Source of the DNA: Kiritimatiellia bacterium
GTDB lineage: Bacteria; Verrucomicrobiota; Kiritimatiellia; RFP12; UBA3636
Assembly: GCA_017648065.1 (NCBI GenBank)
Contig: JAGCJJ010000003.1
Coordinates: 1 to 46,136, forward strand
DNA: 46,136 nucleotides
Direction of reading: 5' to 3'
The translations under genes were made by a program, and so were the position numbers. Below, one piece after another: positions 33,643 to 42,549 of this stretch. Position 1 is the first letter of the stretch. The number at the start of each line of letters is the position of its first letter. Below the pieces are notes generated by a model that worked only from the letters and a program-made list of their open reading frames with translations, searched no databases and was not told where the DNA came from.

Positions 33643-34527
33643 ATGCTAGGTGCATTTGCCGGAGATATTATTGGCTCCATCTACGAATTTAACAATATAA
33701 AAACAAAAGATTTCCCTCTGTTCAGCAATTCTTGCTTTGCAACCGATGATTCTATCATGACTGCTGCCGTTAGTAATGCATTGATAGAATATTTACGTTC
33801 TGAGAAAACAATTGATGTACATGCCTCACTTGCAAAAGAAATGCGCAGACTCGGAAATCTATTTCCAAATGGAGGCTACGGAGGCAGCTTCCATCAATGG
33901 CTTCGTAATCCACAATGGGGTCCATACAATAGCTATGGAAATGGCTCAGCAATGCGCGTAAGTGCAGCTGGCTGGCTTGGCAACTCAATTGAAGAAGTTA
34001 CTGAACTGGCAACATATAGTGCAGAAGTAACACATAACCACCCAGAAGGAATTAAAGGAGCTGTTGCCACTGCTGTTTGTATCTATTTAGCAAAGCAAAA
34101 GCTTCCTAAAGAAGAAATTCGTGAATATATAACAAAGAATTTCTACAATCTGGATTTTACGCTTGATGAAATTCGTGACAGTTACATGTTTAACGAAATC
34201 TGTCAAGACACTGTGCCACAAGCAATTGAAGCATTCCTTGAAGGAAATGATTTTGAGGATGCAATCCGTAATGCAATCTCCATTGGTGGCGATAGTGACA
34301 CTATTGCTGCTATTACAGGCAGTATTGCAGAAGCTTATTGGGGCGTCCCAGAAGAAATCAAAAAATATGTTCTCTTCTTCCTTCCTATTGAATTGGCTAG
34401 CGCTTACTCAGAATTCAAATTCTACCTAAAAGAAGTTGCCGATAAAAACGAGAAAAATATCGAGGAAGACGATAATATTATTCAAGAAGATGCTATAATC
34501 GAGGACAATATTGCTTTGGAGGAATAA
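33643..34527 (+). CDS. ADP-ribosylglycohydrolase family protein (DraG/ARH-like)
   Basis: A metal-dependent all-helical enzyme that removes ADP-ribose from proteins or small molecules. The 294-residue protein has GAFAGDIIGSIYE (3-15), the metal ligands TDDS (34-37), YGNGSAMRVS (98-107) and GGDSDTIAA (215-223), so the two-metal site looks complete. After about residue 262 an acidic tail (rich in Glu, Asp and Ile) follows that is not part of the fold. AAGGA lies upstream of the ATG. The regulator gene starts 3 nt after its stop, so the two are co-translated. No matching ADP-ribosyltransferase or toxin lies in the window. Confidence 0.88.
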   Translation: MLGAFAGDIIGSIYEFNNIKTKDFPLFSNSCFATDDSIMTAAVSNALIEYLRSEKTIDVHASLAKEMRRLGNLFPNGGYGGSFHQWLRNPQWGPYNSYGNGSAMRVSAAGWLGNSIEEVTELATYSAEVTHNHPEGIKGAVATAVCIYLAKQKLPKEEIREYITKNFYNLDFTLDEIRDSYMFNEICQDTVPQAIEAFLEGNDFEDAIRNAISIGGDSDTIAAITGSIAEAYWGVPEEIKKYVLFFLPIELASAYSEFKFYLKEVADKNEKNIEEDDNIIQEDAIIEDNIALEE

Positions 34528-34530
34528 TAT

Positions 34531-34896
34531 ATGCCTATAACCAAAAGCCTAGAGGACTATTTAGAGGCTATACATTGCCTTATTCAAGAAACAGGCAGTG
34601 CTCATGTTGCAGAAATAGCAAAAAATGTTGGCGTAAAAATGCCATCAGTAAATAATGCAGTCAAAGAATTGGCAAAGCTCGGACTTGCTTCATACGAAAA
34701 GTACCACTCTGTAACTTTGACTGACGCAGGTCAAGCTGCTGCTATCTCTATTTATGAGCGCCACCAAATGCTAACAAAATTTCTTATACAAATCGGTGTA
34801 CCAGAAGAAAATGCCGATGAAGATGCATGTGCTATGGAGCATATTCTAAGCACAACTACTATCGATTGCATAAAAAAGTTTGTTGCAAAGCAATAA
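34531..34896 (+). CDS. Short DtxR/MntR-family metal-dependent regulator
   Basis: A DNA-binding repressor of 121 residues with a winged helix (about 5-70, VAEIAKNVGVKMPSVNNAVKEL) and a dimerisation helix region. It lacks the SH3-like domain of DtxR and is shorter than MntR (142). Metal-site residues seen by alignment to MntR and DtxR from memory: Asp9 and Glu12 (as in manganese-type MntR), His78, and Cys100-x2-Glu103-His104 (Cys as in iron-type DtxR). The site is thus mixed, and I cannot predict the metal. GGAGG lies upstream of the ATG within the end of the previous gene. Confidence 0.85.
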   Translation: MPITKSLEDYLEAIHCLIQETGSAHVAEIAKNVGVKMPSVNNAVKELAKLGLASYEKYHSVTLTDAGQAAAISIYERHQMLTKFLIQIGVPEENADEDACAMEHILSTTTIDCIKKFVAKQ

Positions 34897-34950
34897 TGCA
34901 ATTTATACCGCAATGGTAATCTCTGCCCAATAGCATCATAATAAAAAAAA

Positions 34951-34964
34951 TCTAAATATTTAGA
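34951..34964. promoter_or_regulatory. Perfect 14-bp palindrome before the beta-CASP gene
   Basis: TCTAAATATTTAGA lies between the DtxR-type regulator and the metallo-beta-lactamase gene. It could be a binding site for the regulator encoded just upstream, though it does not match a DtxR or MntR consensus I know. A chance palindrome in AT-rich DNA is possible. Confidence 0.3.
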
Positions 34965-35013
34965 CATATTTGTGTTCGGAATAGTTAGTATTAAGCATAC
35001 GGAGGAATAACAT

Positions 35014-36408
35014 ATGTTAGATTTAAGATTTTATGGAGCCGCTCAAACAACAACTGGCTCAATGCACATTGTAGAATATGATGGCAAAAAAATTCTTCTT
35101 GATTGCGGATTAATTCAAGGAAAACGAAAAGAAGCGTTTGAATTAAACAGGCACTTCCCTTTCGATCCAAGAGAGGTCCATGCACTTATTTTATCCCACT
35201 CACATATTGATCATAGTGGCAAAATCCCTGCTTTGGTAAAGCAAGGATTCAGAGGTAAAATCTATGCAACAAGTGCCACTTGTGATCTTTGCGAAGTAAT
35301 GCTTCGCGACTCTGCTTTTCTACAAGAACGCGATGTTGAATTTGTCAATAAACGCCGTAAAAAGCAAGGCAAAGTCTTATTCGAATCACTCTATGGGCAG
35401 GAAGATGTTGATAGAGCTTTAGAGCTATTCACACCTCTTGATTACCACACAGGCGTAGAAATTGCTAAAGGACTTGAACTTAACTTTAATGACGCAGGGC
35501 ACATCCTAGGTTCTGCTGTCTCTATTTTGGATTATAAACGAGATGGGAAAAATCGTCGTCTGGTATTTACAGGAGACTTAGGTCAAAAGGACACCCCTCT
35601 ACTTCGTGACCCAGAGCCTGTCCCAGACACAGATATTCTCATTACAGAAAGCACTTATGGTGACCGCGACCATCCATCACGAGAAAATATTAAAGGCCGC
35701 CTTAAAGATTATATTACTTTTATCTATCAACATGGGTCAAAACTAATTATACCTGCATTTAGTGTTGGACGTACTCAGCAATTATTATACATTTTGAATG
35801 GGCTCGTTGAATCTCATGCTATTCCTCCTGTCCCTGTGTTTGTAGACAGTCCGCTTTCAAAGAAAGCAACGGAAATTACAGAGCACCACCAAGAATGCTA
35901 CAACAACAATCTCATTGGTGATTTATTAAAGGGAGACGATCCATTCAGCTTCCCTGGTCTTAACTACACTAATACAGTAGAAGACTCAATGAAGCTAAAT
36001 GATGCAAAAGGTCCTATGATTATCATCTCTGCATCAGGAATGTGCGAAGGTGGTCGCATACTACACCATCTACGCAACAGCATCAGTAATCCATTAAACA
36101 TCATACTAATTACAGGCTTCCAAGCTGAAAATACACTTGGCAGACGCATTGTGGATCAAAATCCTATCATCAAAATATTTGGTGAAGAGCATGAGCTGCG
36201 TAGTACAGTATTTACAATCAATGGATTGTCTGGACACGCAGACCGTAAAGGCCTATGTGATTATGCGGCAACACTTGGAAATGTGGAGAAAGCATTTTGT
36301 GTACATGGAGAAAAGCAATATTGTGAAGCACATGTAAAATCCTTACGTGAGCTAGGCATTCCTAATGTACACATGCCTGTGCAAGGTCAATTATTTAGAA
36401 ATGTATAA
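35014..36408 (+). CDS. Metallo-beta-lactamase/beta-CASP family RNase-like protein
   Basis: A 464-residue protein of the CPSF/RNase J superfamily, probably a zinc-dependent RNase. The metal-binding motif is HSHIDH (62-67). A beta-CASP domain follows (about 210-380) with TFSVGRTQQ-like PAFSVGRTQQLLY, DSPLS and SASGMCEGGRILHHL, and the C-terminal RMMBL part has SGHADRKGL and CVHGE. In bacteria this group (Ysh1p-like exonucleases) acts on RNA. GGAGG lies 9 nt before ATG 35014. It is 117 nt after the regulator and may have its own promoter. Confidence 0.88.
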   Translation: MLDLRFYGAAQTTTGSMHIVEYDGKKILLDCGLIQGKRKEAFELNRHFPFDPREVHALILSHSHIDHSGKIPALVKQGFRGKIYATSATCDLCEVMLRDSAFLQERDVEFVNKRRKKQGKVLFESLYGQEDVDRALELFTPLDYHTGVEIAKGLELNFNDAGHILGSAVSILDYKRDGKNRRLVFTGDLGQKDTPLLRDPEPVPDTDILITESTYGDRDHPSRENIKGRLKDYITFIYQHGSKLIIPAFSVGRTQQLLYILNGLVESHAIPPVPVFVDSPLSKKATEITEHHQECYNNNLIGDLLKGDDPFSFPGLNYTNTVEDSMKLNDAKGPMIIISASGMCEGGRILHHLRNSISNPLNIILITGFQAENTLGRRIVDQNPIIKIFGEEHELRSTVFTINGLSGHADRKGLCDYAATLGNVEKAFCVHGEKQYCEAHVKSLRELGIPNVHMPVQGQLFRNV

Positions 36409-36431
36409 AGCCAAATAACCTGCAAAAACGC

Positions 36432-37118
36432 TCACTGATTATTGCAGAATTTTCCATGCTTTAAGAAATGGGCAGTATTTTTCATAGCAACACTATCTTT
36501 CATCATAAAAGTATGATTCAATGGTAGTACAAGTTGCTCTGCTGCTCCATCTACCCACGTATTGGCAACCGTTACCTTTCCATCATTTTTACCAGGCAAC
36601 ATGAGTCCTAATGCTCCTTTTAATGTGCCAGCAATTATGCCACAATGAAAATTAATTGGAGGAAGGCTTTTAGGAAGGCTTTTTCGTGATGTACCTAACT
36701 CCTTTGCAGGTTTACCCCAAATCTGTGAGAATAACGGAAGCCATGAAAAATGATCTATATGCTGACACCCCTTATTAGGAGGGCCATACATAACCACATT
36801 TCCCATATTAGGTGGCACATTATCTTTGAATGCATTTCGAAGAATGATGCCACCTAAAGAATGAGTTACAAAATGCACCTTAGGCGCAGCTGCAATAATT
36901 GGAGAAAGTGCATCAAAGAGTTCATTGGTAATTTGGTTAACTGTTTTTGTTGATTCGTATGAACAAAGCACGATATTGTATCCGTATTCAGCAAGAAAAT
37001 TACCTAATCTACGCATACTATACCCTGTACGCATCATTCCATGAATTAGAATAATTGTTTCCTTTGTTGTGTCTGCTTCTCCGGAAACAAGAGGCAATGG
37101 TGGACGAATTTGCTTCAT
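36432..37118 (-). CDS. Alpha/beta hydrolase, lipase/PGAP1-like
   Basis: A 228-residue serine hydrolase without signal peptide. The oxyanion segment LIHGMM (24-29) and nucleophile elbow THSLGG (Ser87) are clear. An Asp (in KNDGKVTV) and a His (in PLNHTFMM) complete the likely triad. The short lid and the SLGGII sequence resemble small lipase/esterase proteins of the EstA/LipB or PGAP1 type. It stops with TGA at 36434-36432. It converges with the beta-CASP gene, with only 23 nt between them. Confidence 0.8.
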   Translation of the reverse strand: MKQIRPPLPLVSGEADTTKETIILIHGMMRTGYSMRRLGNFLAEYGYNIVLCSYESTKTVNQITNELFDALSPIIAAAPKVHFVTHSLGGIILRNAFKDNVPPNMGNVVMYGPPNKGCQHIDHFSWLPLFSQIWGKPAKELGTSRKSLPKSLPPINFHCGIIAGTLKGALGLMLPGKNDGKVTVANTWVDGAAEQLVLPLNHTFMMKDSVAMKNTAHFLKHGKFCNNQ

Positions 37119-37154
37119 AAATCAATAAGACAAAATCAATTTATAACAAGATAA

Positions 37155-37196
37155 GGGGGCTCTTGCAAAACTCAATGTTTTGTGGCAGCCCCTTTT
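37155..37196 (-). terminator. Hairpin after the PstI-type endonuclease gene
   Basis: GGGGGCT and AGCCCC flank an inner CAAAAC/GTTTTG stem with a TCAAT loop. It lies right after the endonuclease stop (37200). The best T-run (37193-37197) is on the plus-strand side; in the minus direction only CTTATCTT follows. It therefore may be an eroded bidirectional terminator. Confidence 0.45.
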
Positions 37197-37199
37197 TGT

Positions 37200-38120
37200 T
37201 TACTTTCTCGGACCCATAAATTTATCACCGTTTAAGTGTATCATATGGTCGGGCATATCTGATAACCAGACTTCAGTTTCCCAAGCAAGTTCCTCGGCAA
37301 ACTTTTTGAAGGTCTTAACATCCGGAAATGCAGTCACATAGATTTTACCGCTTTTTACATTTGCGGTCATTTCCTCGATTTCAAGTATTCGCTTTGGTGA
37401 CATTGGACCAACAGATGTAACGGATTCAATAAAATAAATCCAATCCACATCCTCACGATATAAAACAACATCTGGCATTTTATCGTGCAAAGTAATTTCA
37501 AAACCCAACGATGCGAGTTTTTCTATATTTTTAACAAGGTCTTTTTCGGTTGTATCACCAACATAAAGACATTCACTGTTAGGTGCAAATCTGGGAGCAA
37601 ATTCCTCAATGATTGCCTTTTGCAATTCATTATGAGCACCAGGAGAAAATGTGAAATCAGCACCGTTAATTTTAACAAACATCTTTTCCATCTGCTTTTT
37701 GGATGAATACATATCAATCAAACTTTCGTGATTGCTTTTGAACTGCTCCAATTTTGCATTCCATTCAGCAGTATTAAAGCAGTGAATGAGGTCCAGAGTT
37801 TCCTCTGTAATGCGATAACGATAGTTTGGCGAATTTGTTGCCATTCCGTTATCCTCTGTCAAGGCAGCATTGCGGAACTGGTGCATTGCTTGTTTGCGGA
37901 ATGTTTCTCTGCTATTCTCGGCATATGTAACATCATAAGATGCTTTGGTGAATTGCAAAATATCATGGATGCGAATCCACTCATTTGTTGCATCGCTCCA
38001 AGCAGTATCAGGTCCAACATTCAGCATTGCCAAAAGTGAATAACAACACAAATCCGCTTGTTGTCTTACTGGCATACCCAATGCAATTAAAATTTTTCTT
38101 GCGTCATCAATTTTACTCAT
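37200..38120 (-). CDS. BsuBI/PstI-family type II restriction endonuclease (predicted CTGCAG)
   Basis: A 306-residue enzyme whose sequence follows the BsuBI/PstI family: an N-terminal helical domain (ADLCCYSLLAMLNV), a middle segment with NSPNYRYRIT, and a C-terminal catalytic part with FSPGAHNELQKAI, YVGDT, KMPDVVLY and WIYFIESVTSVGPMSPKR. The Asp of PDVVLY with the Glu of FIESV and following residues are the likely metal ligands. Known members cut CTGCAG. The gene overlaps the methylase by 8 nt with an internal GGGAG ribosome-binding site, so the methylase is made first from the same mRNA. Confidence 0.9.
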   Translation of the reverse strand: MSKIDDARKILIALGMPVRQQADLCCYSLLAMLNVGPDTAWSDATNEWIRIHDILQFTKASYDVTYAENSRETFRKQAMHQFRNAALTEDNGMATNSPNYRYRITEETLDLIHCFNTAEWNAKLEQFKSNHESLIDMYSSKKQMEKMFVKINGADFTFSPGAHNELQKAIIEEFAPRFAPNSECLYVGDTTEKDLVKNIEKLASLGFEITLHDKMPDVVLYREDVDWIYFIESVTSVGPMSPKRILEIEEMTANVKSGKIYVTAFPDVKTFKKFAEELAWETEVWLSDMPDHMIHLNGDKFMGPRK

Positions 38121-39600
38121 TCAATAGCACTCCCAAAATCTTATCACAAACACTCACGGACAGGTCATTTGCATCCATAAGTGCAGAACCAAGTTTTTCA
38201 ATTTCATCCAACGGTGGTACAGGCATAGCATTGACCTCTGTTGAATTGACCTGTGTTGAACCGTTCAAAATTCTATAATACTGGTCATATATCGTAGAAT
38301 TGAAAATTACATACAGCCCATAGACCAATTTTTCGCTCATATCAAAATTTACACCTTCAACAAAATTCACTTTGTTTTGAGTGCTGATGCTGTCATATTC
38401 TAGTAATATATCGGAAAGATACACACCACATTGTAACCGCCGTTTTTCCTCTTTGGCCGTAAATCTTTTAACTAAAAGATAGTTTTTGTTTCTCTGTATC
38501 AAACCAGATTTTTCAGTGGTGATATATTGAAAATCCTTGTCAATAGGAAAAACAACCTTGCCATTTTTGATGTGTTGAGCATAAAGTAACGGAACGGCAT
38601 CCTGTTCTGGTTCGTTCCTTAAATACTCCCTACTGCGAAAATCAACAGTTATGCCGGTTCGCATTTTTAATCCAATGGTGAGCAGTGTATTATTCCATCT
38701 GTTCAAAGATTGCAATACTTTGAGCTCATCATCGGTTGTTACCAGATAAACATATTTTTCAGCACCCACAACAATAGTTGAATACGGTACCTCAATAGTG
38801 CTGATATTATTAAAATCACTGTTAGAGTTTGAACTGGTGATTTTGATATTGTTCTGTGTTCTGGATTTATCCACCTTTATGATGATGGTTTCCTGTAAAA
38901 CACTTTCCTTTTCAAAAACTTTGTCCCTGCTCACAAACAGGTGAATTTGTTTCAGTGTACCATCTTTGAAAAGGTAATCCCTAAATCGTTGAAAATATGC
39001 ACCAGAGGTCCAAGAACGAGGAATAATGAAAACCAGTTCACCATCTGCATCCAGATTATACAAACCCATTGCAGTGAAAAGGAAATACAGGTTCGGAGCC
39101 CCATAGCACACACTTGGCATGCTTACGGCCTCGATAGCATCTTTCATAATCTTTTTGTATGGTGGGTTACTAATAACCCAGTCATATTTTGGAGCATTGT
39201 TATTATCGGCATTGAAATCATCACTCTGGGATGTGAGATAGTTTTTCTCTATAATATCAAAATCAACAGGAACAACTGAATTTGCCTTTATATAGGCAAG
39301 GTTGTTTTTTAATATCGGCAAAACATCCTCACTGGTTTCATAGCACGTAACAGTGATATGCTTAACAGTGGAATCGCCTTGTAATCGCTCAATAACCGCA
39401 GCGGTTAAGATACCAGAACCAGAACCAGGGTCAAGGATGGAAAGGTTTTCTTTTTTAGGAGCAACAAACATTGATGCCATATAACGTGCAGTTTCCACGG
39501 ATGTAAAAAACTGTCCTATTGCTTTTCTTTTCTCTTTTGGCATACCTTCCAAGTATTTGAGAGTTTCCTCAAATACATTGTCAATCAATGTTTTACTCAT
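38113..39600 (-). CDS. Adenine-N6 DNA methyltransferase of the BsuBI/PstI-type system
   Basis: Protects host DNA from the endonuclease encoded by the overlapping next gene. The 495-residue protein has motif X-like KAIGQFFTS (27-35), the SAM motif LDPGSGSG (56-63) and the catalytic NPPY (145-148), in the gamma-type order, and a C-terminal target-recognition region (about 230-480). By association with a PstI-type endonuclease, methylation of A in CTGCAG is predicted. A strong promoter (39643-39671) precedes it. Confidence 0.9.
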   Translation of the reverse strand: MSKTLIDNVFEETLKYLEGMPKEKRKAIGQFFTSVETARYMASMFVAPKKENLSILDPGSGSGILTAAVIERLQGDSTVKHITVTCYETSEDVLPILKNNLAYIKANSVVPVDFDIIEKNYLTSQSDDFNADNNNAPKYDWVISNPPYKKIMKDAIEAVSMPSVCYGAPNLYFLFTAMGLYNLDADGELVFIIPRSWTSGAYFQRFRDYLFKDGTLKQIHLFVSRDKVFEKESVLQETIIIKVDKSRTQNNIKITSSNSNSDFNNISTIEVPYSTIVVGAEKYVYLVTTDDELKVLQSLNRWNNTLLTIGLKMRTGITVDFRSREYLRNEPEQDAVPLLYAQHIKNGKVVFPIDKDFQYITTEKSGLIQRNKNYLLVKRFTAKEEKRRLQCGVYLSDILLEYDSISTQNKVNFVEGVNFDMSEKLVYGLYVIFNSTIYDQYYRILNGSTQVNSTEVNAMPVPPLDEIEKLGSALMDANDLSVSVCDKILGVLLNE

Positions 39601-39642
39601 CGCTTTTCACTCTCTTTGCATAGACACAAAAATACACGATAT

Positions 39643-39671
39643 ATTATACCATAACAGCCTTTTTAATTCAA
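39643..39671 (-). promoter_or_regulatory. Strong promoter of the PstI-type restriction-modification operon
   Basis: On the minus strand TTGAAT (39671-39666), 17-nt spacer, TATAAT (39648-39643) with a TG one base before it. Transcription would start near 39636, about 36 nt before the methylase ATG. No C-protein gene or C-box was seen. Confidence 0.65.
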
Positions 39672-39694
39672 ACAGCCCATTATCGCATGATGAC

Positions 39695-40582
39695 TTATAG
39701 AGGCAAGCGTGTATTTATTTGCTCCTCATACCAAGCATCAGGATGCAACTTTACCACATATCTGTGAGGACCATTTGCATCCTCAACAAATGAGCAAATC
39801 CCTGTTCCCTTTTCTGCAAATGCTCTACCGCATACAGTGCGATAGCCTGCTTTTTCTGGATCGCCAACAACAGCTAGAAGTGCTGTCATTGGATCCCATG
39901 AAGAGCGCCCACCCTCACATCTGTAATCAATCAAAGCCTTACGAAGTGGATCATCTTCAGGAATATTACCTCCAGTATGAACTGAATCTCCGACCTCCCA
40001 GCCTAAGAAGGTTATCGGAGTTGGCCAATTTGCACACATACGGTGAGCACCTGAAATAGAACGAGCATTAGCCACGAAATTATATTCGCGAGGATTTACA
40101 CCATCCCAGCGGCCGCCCATATCCCACAAATGAGCAACCTTCTCCTTTACAAGCTCCATACCATTTAAAGGCGAAATATCATCGGCTTCGCTCTCAAGCA
40201 AATCTGCAAGCACCTGTGTAAAACCTATTGCCACGATTTCTACCTTATCAGAAGATGTAGCAAGCATTCTTCTATAAGCACGAACAGCAGGCTCAGCATC
40301 TGTTTCTGTAGCATATTTTGATTTAAAATTGTCAACCATACGCTTCTGATATGCTCCTTCATCATCAAAATCCTTTGCATTAAAATCCATACCAATTGGA
40401 ATATCAATGCCAGATAGAAGCAAAAATGCATCTAATGAGCGTACAGAATATGGACGACAATCATTGATAATGCAACCAATAAAATTTATTTCTCCACTTT
40501 TATGTGCATTTGCTAACAAGCGTGCTGCGACAACATCATCGCAATCTCCACCCCAGTCTGTATCTAAAATTATATTTTTCAT
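39695..40582 (-). CDS. Inosine-uridine nucleoside hydrolase-like protein
   Basis: A calcium-dependent N-ribohydrolase fold of 295 residues. The N-terminal motif DTDWGGDCDDVVA (7-19) is the DTD-x-DD calcium site in the form common to a large, poorly characterised subgroup. Later segments (VAIGFTQVLADLL, NFVANARSISGAHRM, SSWDPMTALLAVVG) match the fold, with Asp of WDPMTA as a further metal ligand. The substrate may be a nucleoside or another glycoside. I chose ATG 40582 over an in-frame TTG at 40597. It lies 34 nt after the oxidoreductase gene and probably shares its mRNA. Confidence 0.82.
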   Translation of the reverse strand: MKNIILDTDWGGDCDDVVAARLLANAHKSGEINFIGCIINDCRPYSVRSLDAFLLLSGIDIPIGMDFNAKDFDDEGAYQKRMVDNFKSKYATETDAEPAVRAYRRMLATSSDKVEIVAIGFTQVLADLLESEADDISPLNGMELVKEKVAHLWDMGGRWDGVNPREYNFVANARSISGAHRMCANWPTPITFLGWEVGDSVHTGGNIPEDDPLRKALIDYRCEGGRSSWDPMTALLAVVGDPEKAGYRTVCGRAFAEKGTGICSFVEDANGPHRYVVKLHPDAWYEEQINTRLPL

Positions 40583-40616
40583 ATCTTTCACCGACAAGAA
40601 CCAAATTACATCAATA

Positions 40617-41615
40617 TTAAAGCTTTATTAGCTTTCCATTAGAAAGTGCTGATTTTGTTTCAAGTAATAGTACACGGATAGTTTCGCGTGTACTCTCAAT
40701 AGAAGCTACCTCAGGACGTGTATTTGTTTTGACGCATTTTGCAAAATATGCGATCTCATTAAAATACATATTGTCGTTCTTAGGATTTAGTGTCTTCAAT
40801 GGTTTATCTGCCTCATAAATGATTACATCGCCACCATCTGTTCTAACTGTTGCCTTTTCAAAGACAGCAGCCATACCACACTGCCAGCCACCACGAGCCC
40901 ATGAGCTCTCTGCATCAACAATTGGTCCATCCTTATAAATTAGATTTGCACCTAAATCATCAACACCACCGCTGACAACAACAGCACCTCTTGCACGAAG
41001 GCTGTCTGGCTTACCTAGCATATACATTACGAAGTCAATGTCATGAATATGCAAATCCATCAATGCACCACCAGAGCGTGTTACATCACGGAACCAGCCT
41101 TCTGGAAAACCACCCATACGATGAAGTGAAAAGCGTAATAGCTTGCCATACTTTCCATTTTCATAGAATTTGCGAATCATATTAAAAGAATCACTGAAGC
41201 GTAGGCACTGAGCAATCATCAATAGCTTGCCTGTATCGTATGAAGTCTTAATCATTTTATCACAATCCTTCGTATTCAAAGCCATTGGCTTTTCACAAAG
41301 AACATTGAAACCATCCTTCATTGCACGGCATGAATATTCGCAATGTAAATCAGAAGGCAAGCAAATATCAATATAATCAAGATCTGGCTCACCAGCGATT
41401 AGCTCTTCGTATGATGTATAGCAGCGCAATGCATTTACATCTGCCTTACCACTATCGCCAAAATTTAAGGCAACATTTTCCATTGTAAATTTAGATGGAT
41501 CAATATCGCATAATGCTACAAGCTTTACATTTTTCTGCTTCTCGTACTGAGCTGCGTGGCAGTGTCCCATACCACCAAAACCTAAAATTGCTGCCTTTAA
41601 TTTCTTTGTTGCCAT
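40617..41615 (-). CDS. Gfo/Idh/MocA-family NAD(P)-dependent oxidoreductase
   Basis: A 332-residue dehydrogenase, probably acting on a sugar or cyclitol. The Rossmann motif ILGFGGMGHCHA (10-21), the family EKPMALN (108-114) and the central DLHIHDIDFVMYMLG with the catalytic His region are present. The substrate cannot be told. AAAGGA lies about 8 nt before ATG 41615. It forms a two-gene unit with the nucleoside-hydrolase-like gene, which suggests a small catabolic module. Its promoter candidate is at 41693-41721. Confidence 0.88.
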   Translation of the reverse strand: MATKKLKAAILGFGGMGHCHAAQYEKQKNVKLVALCDIDPSKFTMENVALNFGDSGKADVNALRCYTSYEELIAGEPDLDYIDICLPSDLHCEYSCRAMKDGFNVLCEKPMALNTKDCDKMIKTSYDTGKLLMIAQCLRFSDSFNMIRKFYENGKYGKLLRFSLHRMGGFPEGWFRDVTRSGGALMDLHIHDIDFVMYMLGKPDSLRARGAVVVSGGVDDLGANLIYKDGPIVDAESSWARGGWQCGMAAVFEKATVRTDGGDVIIYEADKPLKTLNPKNDNMYFNEIAYFAKCVKTNTRPEVASIESTRETIRVLLLETKSALSNGKLIKL

Positions 41616-41692
41616 AATAATTCCTTTAGCAAATTGTTTGATTAAATCTTACTATCAAAGTTAATGATAAGAATTTTACTTTATTGATTTAT

Positions 41693-41721
41693 ATTTTACA
41701 ACTACTATTTGTCATAAACAA
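41693..41721 (-). promoter_or_regulatory. Promoter of the Gfo/Idh/MocA - nucleoside hydrolase pair
   Basis: On the minus strand TTGTTT (41721-41716), 17-nt spacer, TAAAAT (41698-41693). Transcription would start near 41686, about 70 nt before ATG 41615. Confidence 0.5.
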
Positions 41722-41766
41722 ATATTAAACCCCAAAAACTTTTTTGCTATGGGATAATAAAGCATA

Positions 41767-41792
41767 TGGGCTACACCACATCGTGCAGCCCA
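41767..41792 (-). terminator. Possible terminator after the hydrolase gene at 41813
   Basis: TGGGCT (41767-41772) pairs with AGCCCA (41787-41792), and the inner CAC/GTG adds pairs. In the minus direction it is followed only by an interrupted T-rich stretch (TATGCTTTATTAT), so it is a weak terminator at best. Confidence 0.35.
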
Positions 41793-41812
41793 CAACAAAA
41801 TAGTTCTTTACG

Positions 41813-42535
41813 CTATGCTCTTTCGCAAGCATCAATGCAATTTTTCATAAATTGCTGATATAGCTCATCACCTAAATCACAATGACCCTTGCCTGGAACA
41901 ACTGTGAATGAAATATCTTGCTGCAACTCTGTCATTGCTGCAACAAATTTACGTGAATGGCTATCTATATTCACTGCCTTATCTTCATCACAATGATAAA
42001 CGTGATATTTTACTCGTGGCATTGTTGGTGCAAGATGCAATGGAGAATGCTTTTCCAATGCCTCTGTCATTGTGCCTTCTTCATTGAAAAATGCACTGTA
42101 AAGTGTGCGTGGAAGATCTGGGCGCTCTGTAAAATGAAATACCATATCGCATACAGGGCAATTTGCTACACATGCCACAGGTGTACGCTTTGCATAACGT
42201 GTATAAACAAGTGCAGACTGACCTCCCATGCTTCCTCCTGAAGCTACAACTGGTGTTGTCTCTGGAAGCTTATATTGCTCAAAAAGCACATCTAGAATTT
42301 CATCAGTGTATGTAACTGCTTGCTTATTCATCCATGCCCATGGATTGTTATATGGAACAACAAATATTATATTGTGCTCTGCATATTGCTGTGCTGTATA
42401 AGTATCCTCTGAAAACATGTGCTGACCGCCCAATCCAAAGAAATCAACAACTATTCCCTTAATTGGTCCCTTGCAAAGCTTATCGTTGCAATAAGTAAAA
42501 TTTCTTAGATTTTCGTATGTAATTATTTTTTCCAT
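41813..42535 (-). CDS. Alpha/beta hydrolase, esterase/peptidase-like
   Basis: A cytoplasmic serine hydrolase of 240 residues. The nucleophile elbow is GGSMGG (Ser102), with a likely Asp in HCDEDKAV and His in GKGHCDL forming the triad. The VVDFFGLGGQ stretch provides the oxyanion region. It resembles the prolyl-oligopeptidase/dienelactone-hydrolase side of the fold; no substrate can be named. AAGGTGA lies before ATG 42535. It lies 14 nt after mtaB and is probably co-transcribed with it. Confidence 0.8.
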   Translation of the reverse strand: MEKIITYENLRNFTYCNDKLCKGPIKGIVVDFFGLGGQHMFSEDTYTAQQYAEHNIIFVVPYNNPWAWMNKQAVTYTDEILDVLFEQYKLPETTPVVASGGSMGGQSALVYTRYAKRTPVACVANCPVCDMVFHFTERPDLPRTLYSAFFNEEGTMTEALEKHSPLHLAPTMPRVKYHVYHCDEDKAVNIDSHSRKFVAAMTELQQDISFTVVPGKGHCDLGDELYQQFMKNCIDACERA

Positions 42536-42549
42536 ATTTTCACCTTATT

